From Myxococcus stipitatus (GTDB taxonomy: Bacteria > Myxococcota > Myxococcia > Myxococcales > Myxococcaceae), in NCBI RefSeq assembly GCF_038561935.1, contig NZ_CP102770.1, positions 7,812,001 to 7,876,000 of the forward strand: a DNA stretch of 64,000 nucleotides. The letters are read 5' to 3'. Each line of letters opens with the position of its first letter. The first letter of the stretch is position 1. Of this stretch, positions 25,261 to 33,613 are shown piece after piece. The notes under the pieces are model-generated. The model made no database searches and had not been told where the DNA came from. It saw nothing but the letters and a program-made list of their open reading frames with translations. Made by a program: the position numbers and the translations under genes.

Positions 25261-27285
25261 GTGGACGACTTCAAGACCGCCGAAGCCCGAGCCCGCGAGC
25301 TCCGCCGTGAGCTGGCCCACCACAACCACCGCTACTACGTGCTCGACTCGCCGGAGATCAGCGACGCGCAATACGACACGCTGATGCGCGAGCTGCAGGC
25401 CCTGGAGGAGAAGCACCCCAGCCTGCTGACGCCGGACTCCCCCACCCAGCGCGTGGGAGGCAAGGCCGCCGACGAGTTCGGCGAGGTGGTCCACCGCGCG
25501 CCCATGCTCTCGCTCGCCAACATCTTCAACGACGAGGGGCTCGGCGAGTTCGACGAGCGCGTGCGCAAGCTGCTGGGCGCCGCTTCCGTCACGTACGTGT
25601 GCGAGCCCAAGCTGGACGGCCTCGCCATCGCCCTGCGCTACGAGAAGGGCATCTTCGTCCAGGGCGCCACCCGCGGCGACGGCACGACGGGTGAGGACGT
25701 CACCGGCAACCTGCGCACCATCCGCAGCCTGCCCATGGAGCTGTTCCCCCTCGACGACACGCCGGTGCCGGCGCTGCTCGAGGTGCGCGGCGAGGTCTTC
25801 ATCCGCAAGGCGGACTTCAAGAAGCTCAACGAGAAGCGCGAGGAGGAAGGCGAGCCGCTCTTCGCCAACCCTCGCAACGCGGCGGCGGGAAGCCTGCGCC
25901 AGCTGGACCCGAAGGAGACGGCCGCGCGGCCCCTCTCGGTGTACCTCTACGAGTGCCTCGCCACCGAGGGCGTGCCCGCGTTCAAGTCCCACACCGAGAA
26001 GCTGGAGTACCTGAAGTCCCTGGGCCTGCCCACCAACCAGGCCGTGCGCGTGGAGGGCATCGACGGCGTCCGCCAGGCGTATGACAACGCATTGAAGGGC
26101 CGGCACGAGCTGCCCTTCGAGGTCGATGGCATGGTGGTGAAGGTGGACGACGAGGACCAGCGCAAGCGGCTGGGCCAGGTCTCCAAGAGCCCCCGCTGGG
26201 CCGTGGCGTACAAGTTCCCGCCGGAGGAGGAGTCCACGGAGGTGCTGGACATCGGCATCCAGGTGGGCCGCACCGGCGCGCTGACGCCCGTGGCGCACCT
26301 GAAGCCCGTCAAGGTGGGCGGCGTCACGGTGGCGCGCGCCACGCTGCACAACGAAGACGAGATGCGCCGCAAGGACGTGCGCAAGGGAGACACCGTCTTC
26401 GTGCGCCGCGCCGGAGACGTGATTCCGGAGATTGTCTCCACGGTGCTCTCCAAGCGGCCCCCGGACTCCCAGCCCTTCGAGTTCCCCAAGCACTGCCCCG
26501 TCTGCGGCGCGGTCGCCACGAAGGACGAGGACGGCGCCGTCATCCGCTGCACGGGCGCGTCCTGCCCCGCGCAGCTGGTGGAGAAGATCCGCCACTTCGC
26601 CAGCCGCCTCGCGATGGACATCGAGGGCCTGGGCGACAAGCTGGCCTCGCAGCTGGTGGCCACCGGCACCGTGAAGACGTTCGCGGACCTGTACGGCATC
26701 ACCAAGCAGAAGCTCCTCACCCTCGAGCGCATGGGCGACAAGAGCGCGGACAACCTGCTGGAGTCCCTGGAGCGCTCCAAGGGCACCACCCAGCGCCGCT
26801 TCCTCTACGCGCTGGGCATCCGCCACGTGGGAGACGCCACCGCCAAGGCCCTGGCGGAGGCCTTCCCGAAGGCGAGCGAGCTCTTCACCGCGTCGCTGGA
26901 GGACATCTCCCGCGTCAAGGACGTGGGCCCCGTCATGGCCCAGGTCATCCACACCTTCTTCCAGGAGCCGCAGAACCGGGAGGCCATCCTCGCCCTGCTC
27001 AACGCCGGGGTCTCCCCCGCCCCGCCCCAGGTGGCCACGGGGGGGCCGTTTGTCGGCAAGACGGTGGTGCTCACCGGCTCGATGACAGGTATGACGCGGG
27101 AGCAGGCCAAGGAGGAAGTGGAGCGGCGTGGCGGGAAGGTGGCCGGAAGTGTCTCGCGCAAGACCGATTTCGTGGTGGCCGGGGAGGATGCCGGCAGCAA
27201 GCTGAAGAAGGCGCAGGAACTCGGAGTAAGAATCCTGGACGAGCAGGCGTTCCTGCAGCTGCTGCAGCCGGACGCCAGAGGGTGA
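25261..27285 (+). CDS. ligA: NAD-dependent DNA ligase
   Basis: A 674-residue LigA with all domains. The Ia domain (HHNHRYYVLDSPEISDAQYD) binds NMN. The adenylation domain has the KxDG nucleophile in CEPKLDGLAIALRYEKG (Lys ~117) and FEVDGMVVKVDD. The OB fold (TGALTPVAHLKPVKVGG), a four-Cys zinc finger (HCPVCGAVAT..CTGASC), tandem HhH repeats and a C-terminal BRCT domain (GKTVVLTGSMTGMTREQAKE) follow. It seals nicks in replication and repair. I chose the GTG at 25261 (MDDFKTAEARARELRRE), where homologues begin; an ATG at 25219 would add 14 unlikely residues. It leads a three-gene run with acylphosphatase and DUF3052. Confidence 0.97.
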   Translation: MDDFKTAEARARELRRELAHHNHRYYVLDSPEISDAQYDTLMRELQALEEKHPSLLTPDSPTQRVGGKAADEFGEVVHRAPMLSLANIFNDEGLGEFDERVRKLLGAASVTYVCEPKLDGLAIALRYEKGIFVQGATRGDGTTGEDVTGNLRTIRSLPMELFPLDDTPVPALLEVRGEVFIRKADFKKLNEKREEEGEPLFANPRNAAAGSLRQLDPKETAARPLSVYLYECLATEGVPAFKSHTEKLEYLKSLGLPTNQAVRVEGIDGVRQAYDNALKGRHELPFEVDGMVVKVDDEDQRKRLGQVSKSPRWAVAYKFPPEEESTEVLDIGIQVGRTGALTPVAHLKPVKVGGVTVARATLHNEDEMRRKDVRKGDTVFVRRAGDVIPEIVSTVLSKRPPDSQPFEFPKHCPVCGAVATKDEDGAVIRCTGASCPAQLVEKIRHFASRLAMDIEGLGDKLASQLVATGTVKTFADLYGITKQKLLTLERMGDKSADNLLESLERSKGTTQRRFLYALGIRHVGDATAKALAEAFPKASELFTASLEDISRVKDVGPVMAQVIHTFFQEPQNREAILALLNAGVSPAPPQVATGGPFVGKTVVLTGSMTGMTREQAKEEVERRGGKVAGSVSRKTDFVVAGEDAGSKLKKAQELGVRILDEQAFLQLLQPDARG

Positions 27286-27297
27286 GGCATTCGTTCC

Positions 27298-27585
27298 ATG
27301 AGCGGCATGCGGCGGGTGACGCTGCTCATCCAAGGCAAGGTGCAGGGCGTCTTCTTCCGGGAGAGCGCCCGCATCGAAGCGACACGCCTGGGACTCGCCG
27401 GATGGGTGCGCAACCGCTCGGACGGCGCCGTGGAGGCCGTGGTGGAAGGTGAGCCGGGAATGCTGGAGGAGTTCATCCGCTGGTGCCACCGAGGTCCGTC
27501 CCAGGCGCGAGTCGACCGCGTCGGGCGCACGGACAGCGAGGCCACTGGCGAGTACAGTCACTTCATCGTGGAGCGCACATCATGA
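27298..27585 (+). CDS. acyP: Acylphosphatase
   Basis: A 95-residue enzyme with both family signatures: LIQGKVQGVFFRESARIEA (catalytic Arg) and GWVRNRSDGAVEAVVEG (catalytic Asn). It hydrolyses carboxyl-phosphates such as acetyl phosphate and 1,3-bisphosphoglycerate. It begins 12 bp after ligA, and its TGA overlaps the ATG of the DUF3052 gene (ATGA). An internal ATG three codons in is an alternative start. Confidence 0.95.
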   Translation: MSGMRRVTLLIQGKVQGVFFRESARIEATRLGLAGWVRNRSDGAVEAVVEGEPGMLEEFIRWCHRGPSQARVDRVGRTDSEATGEYSHFIVERTS

Positions 27586-28025
27586 CGCCGTACGCGCTGG
27601 CGTCCCTGCCGGCCATGCTGGGCATCCGGGCCGGGTCCAAGGTGTCCGTCATCAACCCCCCGCGCGGCTTCGTGCAGAAGCTCAACCCACTGCCAGACGG
27701 CGTGGAGTTCCTCATCACCGCGCAGACGGGGCTGGACGTCATCCTCTTCTTCTCCCAGGACGCCAAGGAGCTGGTGCAGCGGCTGCCCGCCCTCGCGCGC
27801 GCCATGGCCCTGACGGGTGGCATCTGGGTCTGCTGGCCCGGCGGCGAGGGCATCAAGACAAGCCTCTCCGAGGACTTCGTCCGTCAGGCCGCGCTGGATA
27901 TCGGCCTGGTCGACAACAAGATTTGCATCATCGACTCCACCTGGACGGGCCTGCGGCTGGTGCGCCGGCCGCGCGGGAGGCTGGACAAGCCCGAGGGCCG
28001 CAAGCAGGCCCCCGCCCAGGCCTGA
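27582..28025 (+). CDS. DUF3052-family protein
   Basis: A 147-residue protein starting MTPYALASLPAMLGIRAGSK. Features matching DUF3052 are the small alpha/beta core with SVINPPRGFVQKLNPLPDGV, DVILFFSQDAKELVQRLPAL, GGIWVCWPGG and VDNKICIIDSTWTGLRLVRR. The family has no established activity. The tail is basic (GRLDKPEGRKQAPAQA). It is translationally coupled to acyP through an ATGA overlap. The longer frame starting upstream is a read-through of the acyP region. Confidence 0.88.
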   Translation: MTPYALASLPAMLGIRAGSKVSVINPPRGFVQKLNPLPDGVEFLITAQTGLDVILFFSQDAKELVQRLPALARAMALTGGIWVCWPGGEGIKTSLSEDFVRQAALDIGLVDNKICIIDSTWTGLRLVRRPRGRLDKPEGRKQAPAQA

Positions 28026-28043
28026 AAGACCTGCCAAGGAGGC

Positions 28044-28079
28044 AAGCGGCTTCTGCCCGGCAGTGGATGGAAGCCGTTT
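28044..28079 (+). terminator. Candidate terminator after the ligA-acyP-DUF3052 run
   Basis: CGGCTTC (28047-28053) pairs with GAAGCCG (28070-28076); flanking AAG/TTT extends the stem to about 10 bp, and a small inner hairpin TGCC-C-GGCA fills the loop. A TTTC run follows. It starts 19 bp after the DUF3052 stop. Confidence 0.45.
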
Positions 28080-28585
28080 CTCGGCTTTACACGTGTGGCG
28101 GGGCCATGGAAAACTCCCCGTGTTTCTGGGCGCTTGTGTGACGCTCCGCATTGGCGAAGGTCACGCCCAGTCGTGAATTTTTGACGGGTTGCGTTCCCGG
28201 ATACCTCCGGGCGCGTCGGCTGCGCCAGGGCTCCAAGTCGCCCCCCCAAGGTGACCCACTGAAGGGTACCGACCGGGTGTGGAAGGAGGGAGCGGGCGGC
28301 ACGCGCGTGGTGGAGGACCTCGAACGCTGTTTGGAAGACAAGGCTCCGCCCGGCAGGGTGCCGGTCACAAAGCGGAGCGATTGAACTCGGAGGAGCAGGC
28401 GGTGGTCCCCTTGGCCCTCGACAGCGTGACGCGAGCCGTCCCCGGACAGACCGGGAAGGCCGTCCTGACTGGAGGGCCTCCGGAGGCCGCCTCTCCTTTC
28501 GCAGCGTGCTCGGAGGCGCGGCGTCGTGCCGCCTCCCGTCCGGTCATGAAGTCCGCCCTACCGCGCGCGCGTCCAGGATTCGTCC
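28080..28585 (+). other. Long leader / intergenic region before RNase E
   Basis: 506 bp without a convincing gene. A 77-codon frame at 28151-28384 has no RBS and mixed composition. TTGACG (28181-28186) inside an A/T stretch is the best -35-like element but lacks a good -10. Near the 3' end are several inverted repeats, including the 14-bp palindrome GGCCTCCGGAGGCC and CCCGG-ACAGA-CCGGG. A structured 5' UTR would suit RNase E, whose mRNA is autoregulated through its leader in enterobacteria; here this is only a suggestion. Confidence 0.4.
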
Positions 28586-31354
28586 ATGAGCAGCATCCTC
28601 GTCATCAACGCCGCGGGTCGCGAGACGCGTGTGGCGCTCGTCGAGAGCGGGCACATCGCGGAGTTCTATCTCGAGCGTAAGAAGGACAAGGGCGTCGTTG
28701 GCAACATCTACAAAGGCCGCGTGGTCCGGGTGCTCCCCGGCATGCAGGCGGCGTTCGTGGACATCGGCCTGGAGAAGGCCGCGTTCCTCTACGTCAGCGA
28801 CGTGGTCTACGACCCGGACTTCGCCCGGGCCCAGTTCGAGCTGACCGAAGGCGAGCACGAAGACGCGCCGGACGTCCCCGACGAGTCGGAGGCCGAGGCC
28901 GCCGAGGCCGCCGCCCGTGACGCGGGTCCGAGCGTGGACGTGGAGGCGGAAGCCGAGGAGCTCGCCGGCGAGTCCCAGGCCCACCGCACCGAGTCCCTGC
29001 CGCGCGACACGCTCCTGGAGCTGGCGGCGAACGCGCCCTCCATCGAGGTGCCTCCCGCGGTGGAGCCCCAGACCACGCCGGTCGTGGGTGAGCCGGAGGC
29101 CGCCGCCGTCTCTGTCGCGGAGGTGACGTCCGTCGCCGTCGAAGGCACCGAGACCGTGGTGTCCGCGGCCGTCGAGACCGCCGCTGTCGCCGTCGTGGTG
29201 ACGGACGTGGCGCCGTCATCCGAGGCTCCGGCCGAGGCCGTCGTGGCGTCCGCCCCGGAGGCCCAGCCGCTCTCCACCGAGGAGGCCGCCGCCGCGCTGG
29301 CGGTAGCGATGCTGCCTCCTGAGCCGCCTCCGCACGCGGCCACCGCGCTGAGCGAAATCATCCCCACCCCGGGGAGCGAGGAAGCCGCTGTTCAGGTAGC
29401 GCGTCCCGCCGAGGTCTCCGGTGAGCGCCGTACGCCGCGCGAGGCCCGTGAGGCTCGCGAGCCTCGGGGCCGGGAGAAGGACAAGGGCCGGCACAAGCAG
29501 GACGAGAAGCGCCGGGACAAGCGCGACGACGACAAGGAGAAGGTCAAGCCGCGCCGGACGGACAAGATCGAGGACTTGCTGAAGGTGGGCCAGGAGGTGG
29601 TGGTCCAGATTTCCAAGGACCCCATCGGCACGAAGGGCGCGCGCCTCACCTCGCACATCTCGATTCCGGGCCGTCAGCTCGTGTTCATGCCCACGGTGGA
29701 CCACGTGGGCATCAGCCGCCGCATCTCCAACGAGAAGGAGCGCCGCCGGCTGCGTGAAATCGTGGACCGGCTGCGTCCGCCCGGGACGGGCTTCATCGTG
29801 CGCACGGTGGCGGAGAACGTTCCGCAGGAGAAGTTGGAGAGCGACATCCGGTTCCTCATCGAGGTGTGGAACCAGGTGGTGCGCAAGAACGAGAAGAAGG
29901 GCGGCCCGGGCCTGCTGCACCCGGACCTGGACCTCATCCTGCGCGCCACGCGCGACCTGTTCGCGCATGACGTGGAGAAGCTCGTCGTCGATGACCGCGA
30001 GGAGTACGAGCGCATCCAGGGGTTCGTCACCGCGCAGGACCCGGCGCTGAGGGACCGCGTCGCGCTGCACGAAGGTGACGACACCGTGTTCGATGCGTAC
30101 GGCATCGAGCAGGAGCTGCAGCGGGCCACCCAGCGCAAGGTGTGGCTGAAGAGCGGCGGCTATCTCATCATCGACCAGGCCGAGGCGCTCACGGCCATCG
30201 ACGTCAACTCGGGGCGGTACGTCGGCAAGAAGAGCCTCGAGGAGACCATCACCAAGATCAACGTCGAGGCGGCCAAGGAGATCGTCTACCAGCTCCGGCT
30301 GCGCAACATCGGCGGCATCATCATCTGCGACTTCATCGACATGGAGAAGGCGCAGAACCGGGACAAGGTCTTCAAGGCGCTGCAGGAGGCGCTGGGCCGC
30401 GACAAGGCGAAGACGAACGTGCTGCGCATCTCCGAGCTGGGCCTCGTGGAGATGACGCGCAAGCGCGTGCGTGAGTCCATCGGCCGCGTGCTGCACGAGG
30501 ACTGCCCGTACTGCGACGGCAACGGCTTCGTGAAGACGGCCACCACGGTGGCGTACGAAATCTTCCGCGAGATTCGCCGGGAGGCGCCGGGCTACAAGGA
30601 CTCGACGCTGGTCATCAACTGCAACGCGGAGGTGGCGCGCCTGCTTCAGGGCGAGGAGCGCAACGAGCTGCGGCACTTGATGGACCGCTACAACAAGTCC
30701 ATCCAGGTCAAGGCGCAGCAGAACTACCATCGCGAGCAGTACGACATCTACGGACGGTCGGCGACGGGCCCCGAGCACAAGGTGGCCTCGTCCCCGGGCT
30801 CGGGTGACGGCGAGCTGGCGATGCAGCAGCGCAAGCCGGACAGCGGTGGTGGCTTCGGGCGCCAGGACCAGAATCGCCGGGGCGGTGGGCGAGACCGGGA
30901 CCGTGGCGGAGAGCGCCGGGATGACCGCCGCGATGGTCGGCGTCCTGACCGGGGCGGAGACCGGCCTCGTGGTGACCGGGGCGGCGAGCGCGGTGAGAAC
31001 CGGGGCGAGCGCGGTGACCGAGGCGGCGAGCGCGGTGAACACCGGGGTGAGCGTGGCGACCGGGGTGACCGCGGCGGTGAGCACCGGGGCGAGCGCGGTG
31101 AACGCGGCGGTGAGCGCGGTGAGAACCGGGGCGAGCGCGGTGACCGGGGCGGCGAGCGCGGTGACCGAGGTGACCGGGGCGAGCGCGGTGGTGAGCGTCG
31201 CGGCGAGCGCGGCGGTGGCCATGGCCCGTCGGGTGGCAACGGCGGTGGCCACGGTTCGTCGGGTGGCAACGGCGGTGGTAATGAGGGCGGCGGAAGTTCC
31301 ACGCCTCCCGCGTCGGGCCAGGGCGGCTCGGAGCCTTCGGGCGGCACGACCTGA
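28586..31354 (+). CDS. rne: Ribonuclease E/G family endoribonuclease with S1-domain insertion and RG-rich tail
   Basis: A 922-residue enzyme for mRNA decay and rRNA/tRNA processing. The start MSSILVINAAGRETRVALVE and GNIYKGRVVRVLPGMQAAFV begin the S1 region, which is split by a ~250-residue Ala/Val/Glu-rich then Lys/Arg-rich insertion (about 74-325) before it resumes at KVGQEVVVQISKDPIGTKGA. Catalytic Asp residues are in TAIDVNSGRYVGKK (~537) and IICDFIDMEKAQNRDK; the Zn-link is CPYCDG (~640). From ~765 the tail is RGGGRDRDRGGER-type repeats, probably an RNA-binding or protein-scaffold region replacing the E. coli degradosome tail. It is preceded by a long leader and followed by a strong hairpin. 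Confidence 0.95.
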   Translation: MSSILVINAAGRETRVALVESGHIAEFYLERKKDKGVVGNIYKGRVVRVLPGMQAAFVDIGLEKAAFLYVSDVVYDPDFARAQFELTEGEHEDAPDVPDESEAEAAEAAARDAGPSVDVEAEAEELAGESQAHRTESLPRDTLLELAANAPSIEVPPAVEPQTTPVVGEPEAAAVSVAEVTSVAVEGTETVVSAAVETAAVAVVVTDVAPSSEAPAEAVVASAPEAQPLSTEEAAAALAVAMLPPEPPPHAATALSEIIPTPGSEEAAVQVARPAEVSGERRTPREAREAREPRGREKDKGRHKQDEKRRDKRDDDKEKVKPRRTDKIEDLLKVGQEVVVQISKDPIGTKGARLTSHISIPGRQLVFMPTVDHVGISRRISNEKERRRLREIVDRLRPPGTGFIVRTVAENVPQEKLESDIRFLIEVWNQVVRKNEKKGGPGLLHPDLDLILRATRDLFAHDVEKLVVDDREEYERIQGFVTAQDPALRDRVALHEGDDTVFDAYGIEQELQRATQRKVWLKSGGYLIIDQAEALTAIDVNSGRYVGKKSLEETITKINVEAAKEIVYQLRLRNIGGIIICDFIDMEKAQNRDKVFKALQEALGRDKAKTNVLRISELGLVEMTRKRVRESIGRVLHEDCPYCDGNGFVKTATTVAYEIFREIRREAPGYKDSTLVINCNAEVARLLQGEERNELRHLMDRYNKSIQVKAQQNYHREQYDIYGRSATGPEHKVASSPGSGDGELAMQQRKPDSGGGFGRQDQNRRGGGRDRDRGGERRDDRRDGRRPDRGGDRPRGDRGGERGENRGERGDRGGERGEHRGERGDRGDRGGEHRGERGERGGERGENRGERGDRGGERGDRGDRGERGGERRGERGGGHGPSGGNGGGHGSSGGNGGGNEGGGSSTPPASGQGGSEPSGGTT
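30880..31310 (+). repeat. Tandem degenerate repeats encoding the RG-rich RNase E tail
   Basis: Short direct repeats built from units such as GGTGACCGGGGCGG and GAGCGCGGTGA run through this part of rne, encoding RGERGDRGGERGE-like peptide. They keep the reading frame and probably expand or contract by slippage, so tail length may vary between strains. Confidence 0.8.
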
Positions 31355-31364
31355 TTCGTGCCGG

Positions 31365-31396
31365 TGGGGCGGGCACTGAACGACGAGCCCGCCCCA
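31365..31396 (+). terminator. Terminator hairpin after RNase E
   Basis: TGGGGCGGGC (31365-31374) pairs perfectly with GCCCGCCCCA (31387-31396) across a 12-nt loop, 11 bp past the rne stop. There is no T-run behind it, as is common in GC-rich genomes. Confidence 0.65.
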
Positions 31397-31748
31397 TCTC
31401 GAAGTCAGGAGTCCCCGAGTAGCGTGGGCCTTCAGGGCCCCGCCCTCAGGGCAGCGCAACGCCAGGCACGCGCAAAGGCTGGCAACCCACGAGTGCCCCC
31501 CGCTGGATGCGCTGACATGAGGAGGGCCATGTCGGGAGGTGTGCCCTGACCGCGCCTTGTTGTCCCCGAGGTGGCTGGCCCAGGACGCCTGTGATTGGTT
31601 AGCCTCCCCCTTCCATGTCGCGGAGCGTCGTCAGCCCTTCCTCCTCTCGGATGACTCCCATCGCCCCCCCACTCCCGGCACGTCGCCAGTCCCTTCCCCC
31701 GCGGCATGGGGCGAGGGCCCGTGCCGGTTGGGGCGGCTGAGGCTGGCC
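31397..31748. other. Intergenic region between rne and the YihY gene
   Basis: About 350 bp. Only short inverted repeats (for example GGGCC-TTCA-GGGCCC near 31428) are visible. The frame of the next gene stays open back to 31539, but that stretch is Pro/Arg-rich, unlike YihY proteins, and probably non-coding. Confidence 0.4.
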
Positions 31749-33131
31749 GTGGCCCTGTCTCCCTCTTCGTGGCTGCGGACCACGCGAGACCAGCTCTTCG
31801 CGTGGCTCGTGCGTGCCTGGGCCCCTCTTGAGGGGACGCAGCTGGGCCGCTTCGCCACGGACACGCTGCTCGCCGCACGGACCGTGGCCCAGGGGTTCCG
31901 AGGCGAGAACCTCCGACTTCGCGCCGCCGCCCTCACCTACATCAGCATGTTCTCGCTGGTGCCCTTGCTGACGGTGGGCCTGGTCCTCCTGAACGCGTTC
32001 CACCAGGACCGCTTCAAGGAGCGTCTGCGCTTCATCGTCCGGGAGCTCCTCGCCCCTGGGGTCCAGGAGAAGTCGGCCGCGCTGCTGAACCAGCTCCTCG
32101 AGCAGAGCAACTCGGTGGCCATCGGCAGCGTCGGCTTCCTGGCCATCCTGCTGTCCGCGGGGTCGCTGCTGCGCCACATCGACGGGGCCGTGAACGAGCT
32201 GTGGGGCATCCGGCGCCAGCGCCCCTGGGGCACACGGCTGCTCATCTACGCGGGGCTGTTGCTCCTGGGGCCCATCTTCCTGGCCGCGTCGTTGACTGGA
32301 ACCCGCGCGGTGCGGGGCGTGCTGCAGAACCTGCCCTTCCCAGGCACCTTCATCGCCATCGGCACCACGCTCGTCGCCGTGGTGGGGCTGACGCTGCTGT
32401 ACTTCTGGACGCCCTATGCCCACGTCCGCATCCGCTCGGCGCTCGCGGGAGGGCTCGTCGCGGGACTCGGATGGATGCTGGCCAAGTCCCTCTACGGCGA
32501 GTTCGCCGCGCGCAGCTTCCGCTACAACCTCGTCTACGCCTCGCTGAGTGCCCTGCCCCTCTTCCTCGCGTGGGTGTACGTCAGCTGGCTCGTGCTGCTC
32601 TTCGGGGCCCGGCTTGCCTATGCCGTCGAGCACACCGCCTTCCGCGACTCGCTCTTCGCCTTCGGCACCCATCCTCGGGCCTACGAGCTGGTGGCCTCCC
32701 GCATCGCCCAGGAGACCACGCTGACGTGGGTGGATGGAGGCCTGGCCCCCACTCCTCGTGAGCTCGCGACGCGGCTCCGAGTCCCCGAGTCCCTGGTCCA
32801 CGAAGTCGTCGACCGCATGGAGACCGCGGGGCTGCTGGAGCGCCAGCGGAAGGGGGGGCTGCGGCCCGCACGGGACCCGGCGACCCTCACCCTGGCGGAC
32901 ACCACCCTCGCGGTGCACGGGGTGATGATTTCCGGCGGCGTCGAGACCTGGAATGGCCCCCGGGCCTCGGGCTTCGAGCAGGTCGAGCCCTTCTTCCAGG
33001 AAGCGGACTGTCTTGGCATCGAGCGCCTGCGTCGAACCCGCTGGACCGATCTGGCGGCCGCCCTGCGGCCCGCGCCGGCCGTGGCTGTCCTCCAGACACC
33101 TTCCAAGGTGGCCGAAGGCCGAAATCCATAA
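31749..33131 (+). CDS. YihY/BrkB family inner-membrane protein with C-terminal winged-helix-like region
   Basis: About 460 residues from a GTG at 31749 (GAGG 8 bp upstream; start uncertain). The membrane part has the family pattern: RLRAAALTYISMFSLVPLLT, IGSVGFLAILLSAGSLLRHI, LLIYAGLLLLGPIFLAASLT, FIAIGTTLVAVVGLTLLYFW, ALAGGLVAGLGWMLAKSLYG and LSALPLFLAWVYVSWLVLLF. After this the protein has ~140 extra residues, including a helix-turn-helix-like segment (PTPRELATRLRVPESLVHEV, VDRMETAGLLERQRKGGLRP). Older tRNA-processing (RNase BN) annotations of this family are wrong. The exact role is unknown; an envelope or transport role is usually assumed. Confidence 0.88.
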   Translation: MALSPSSWLRTTRDQLFAWLVRAWAPLEGTQLGRFATDTLLAARTVAQGFRGENLRLRAAALTYISMFSLVPLLTVGLVLLNAFHQDRFKERLRFIVRELLAPGVQEKSAALLNQLLEQSNSVAIGSVGFLAILLSAGSLLRHIDGAVNELWGIRRQRPWGTRLLIYAGLLLLGPIFLAASLTGTRAVRGVLQNLPFPGTFIAIGTTLVAVVGLTLLYFWTPYAHVRIRSALAGGLVAGLGWMLAKSLYGEFAARSFRYNLVYASLSALPLFLAWVYVSWLVLLFGARLAYAVEHTAFRDSLFAFGTHPRAYELVASRIAQETTLTWVDGGLAPTPRELATRLRVPESLVHEVVDRMETAGLLERQRKGGLRPARDPATLTLADTTLAVHGVMISGGVETWNGPRASGFEQVEPFFQEADCLGIERLRRTRWTDLAAALRPAPAVAVLQTPSKVAEGRNP

Positions 33132-33161
33132 AGTTTCTAAGTGGTTGGGAGTCCACCCTGC

Positions 33162-33189
33162 TTGCAGTGCCAGCGCGTTCTGTTATGTT
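33162..33189 (+). promoter_or_regulatory. Candidate HU promoter
   Basis: TTGCAG (33162-33167) and TATGTT (33184-33189), 16 bp apart, lie in an A/T-richer stretch 68 bp before the HU start codon. Confidence 0.45.
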
Positions 33190-33256
33190 TTCCTGATTCG
33201 ACCACGGGCCAGAGTGCCCTGTTTCCAAGGGGTCACCGGGTTTGCGGGAGCGTCCG

Positions 33257-33607
33257 ATGCTCAAGTCCGATCTGATCAACATCCTCGTGGCCAAGCGGGG
33301 CGTGACGCAGAAGCAGGCTGAGGCCACCATCGAGACGATTTTCGAGTCGATGAAGGATGCCCTCTGTCGCGGCGAGAACATCGAGATTCGCGGCCTGGGC
33401 GCCTTCCACGTGAAGAACTACCAGGGCTACCAGGGGCGCAACCCCAAGACGGGTGTGGTCATCCCCGTGAAGCCCAAGCGGGGCCTGCTCTTCCGGACGG
33501 GCAAGGAGCTGAGGGACCGGGTCAACCGCCCTGCCCCCCAGCAGGCCCAGAACGAGCTGCCCTCCCCCGAGTCCAAGGGCCCCGGCAGCACCGGCACCGG
33601 CCTCTGA
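33257..33607 (+). CDS. HU/IHF-family DNA-binding protein
   Basis: A 116-residue nucleoid protein. The dimerisation helices (MLKSDLINILVAKRGVTQKQ, AEATIETIFESMKDALCRGE) are followed by IEIRGLGAFHVKNYQGYQGR and the DNA-binding beta-arm GRNPKTGVVIPVKPKRGLLF, with the Pro that kinks DNA. A ~20-residue Pro/Gly/Ser tail after the core is longer than in E. coli HU. The ATG at 33257 has GGGAG upstream. It ends 6 bp from the end of the convergent secretion operon. HU versus IHF-type binding cannot be decided from sequence alone. Confidence 0.94.
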   Translation: MLKSDLINILVAKRGVTQKQAEATIETIFESMKDALCRGENIEIRGLGAFHVKNYQGYQGRNPKTGVVIPVKPKRGLLFRTGKELRDRVNRPAPQQAQNELPSPESKGPGSTGTGL

Positions 33608-33613
33608 GCTTCT

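Noticed and set aside
25102..27561. 819-codon minus-strand frame opposite ligA
   Set aside because: LigA is complete on the plus strand. The antisense product is low-complexity and without motifs.
28151..28384. 77-codon frame upstream of rne
   Set aside because: It has a TTG start without RBS, weak codon bias and no recognisable features. It is probably part of the leader.
29216..31459. 747-codon open frame on the minus strand through rne
   Set aside because: It is an Ala/Leu/Val/Arg-rich shadow of RNase E produced by the GC-rich repeats. No RBS or domain was seen, and the sense frame has full RNase E motifs.
31539..31748. N-terminal 70-codon extension of the YihY protein
   Set aside because: It is Pro/Arg-rich, unlike family members. 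A GTG with a plausible RBS at 31749 precedes the conserved part.
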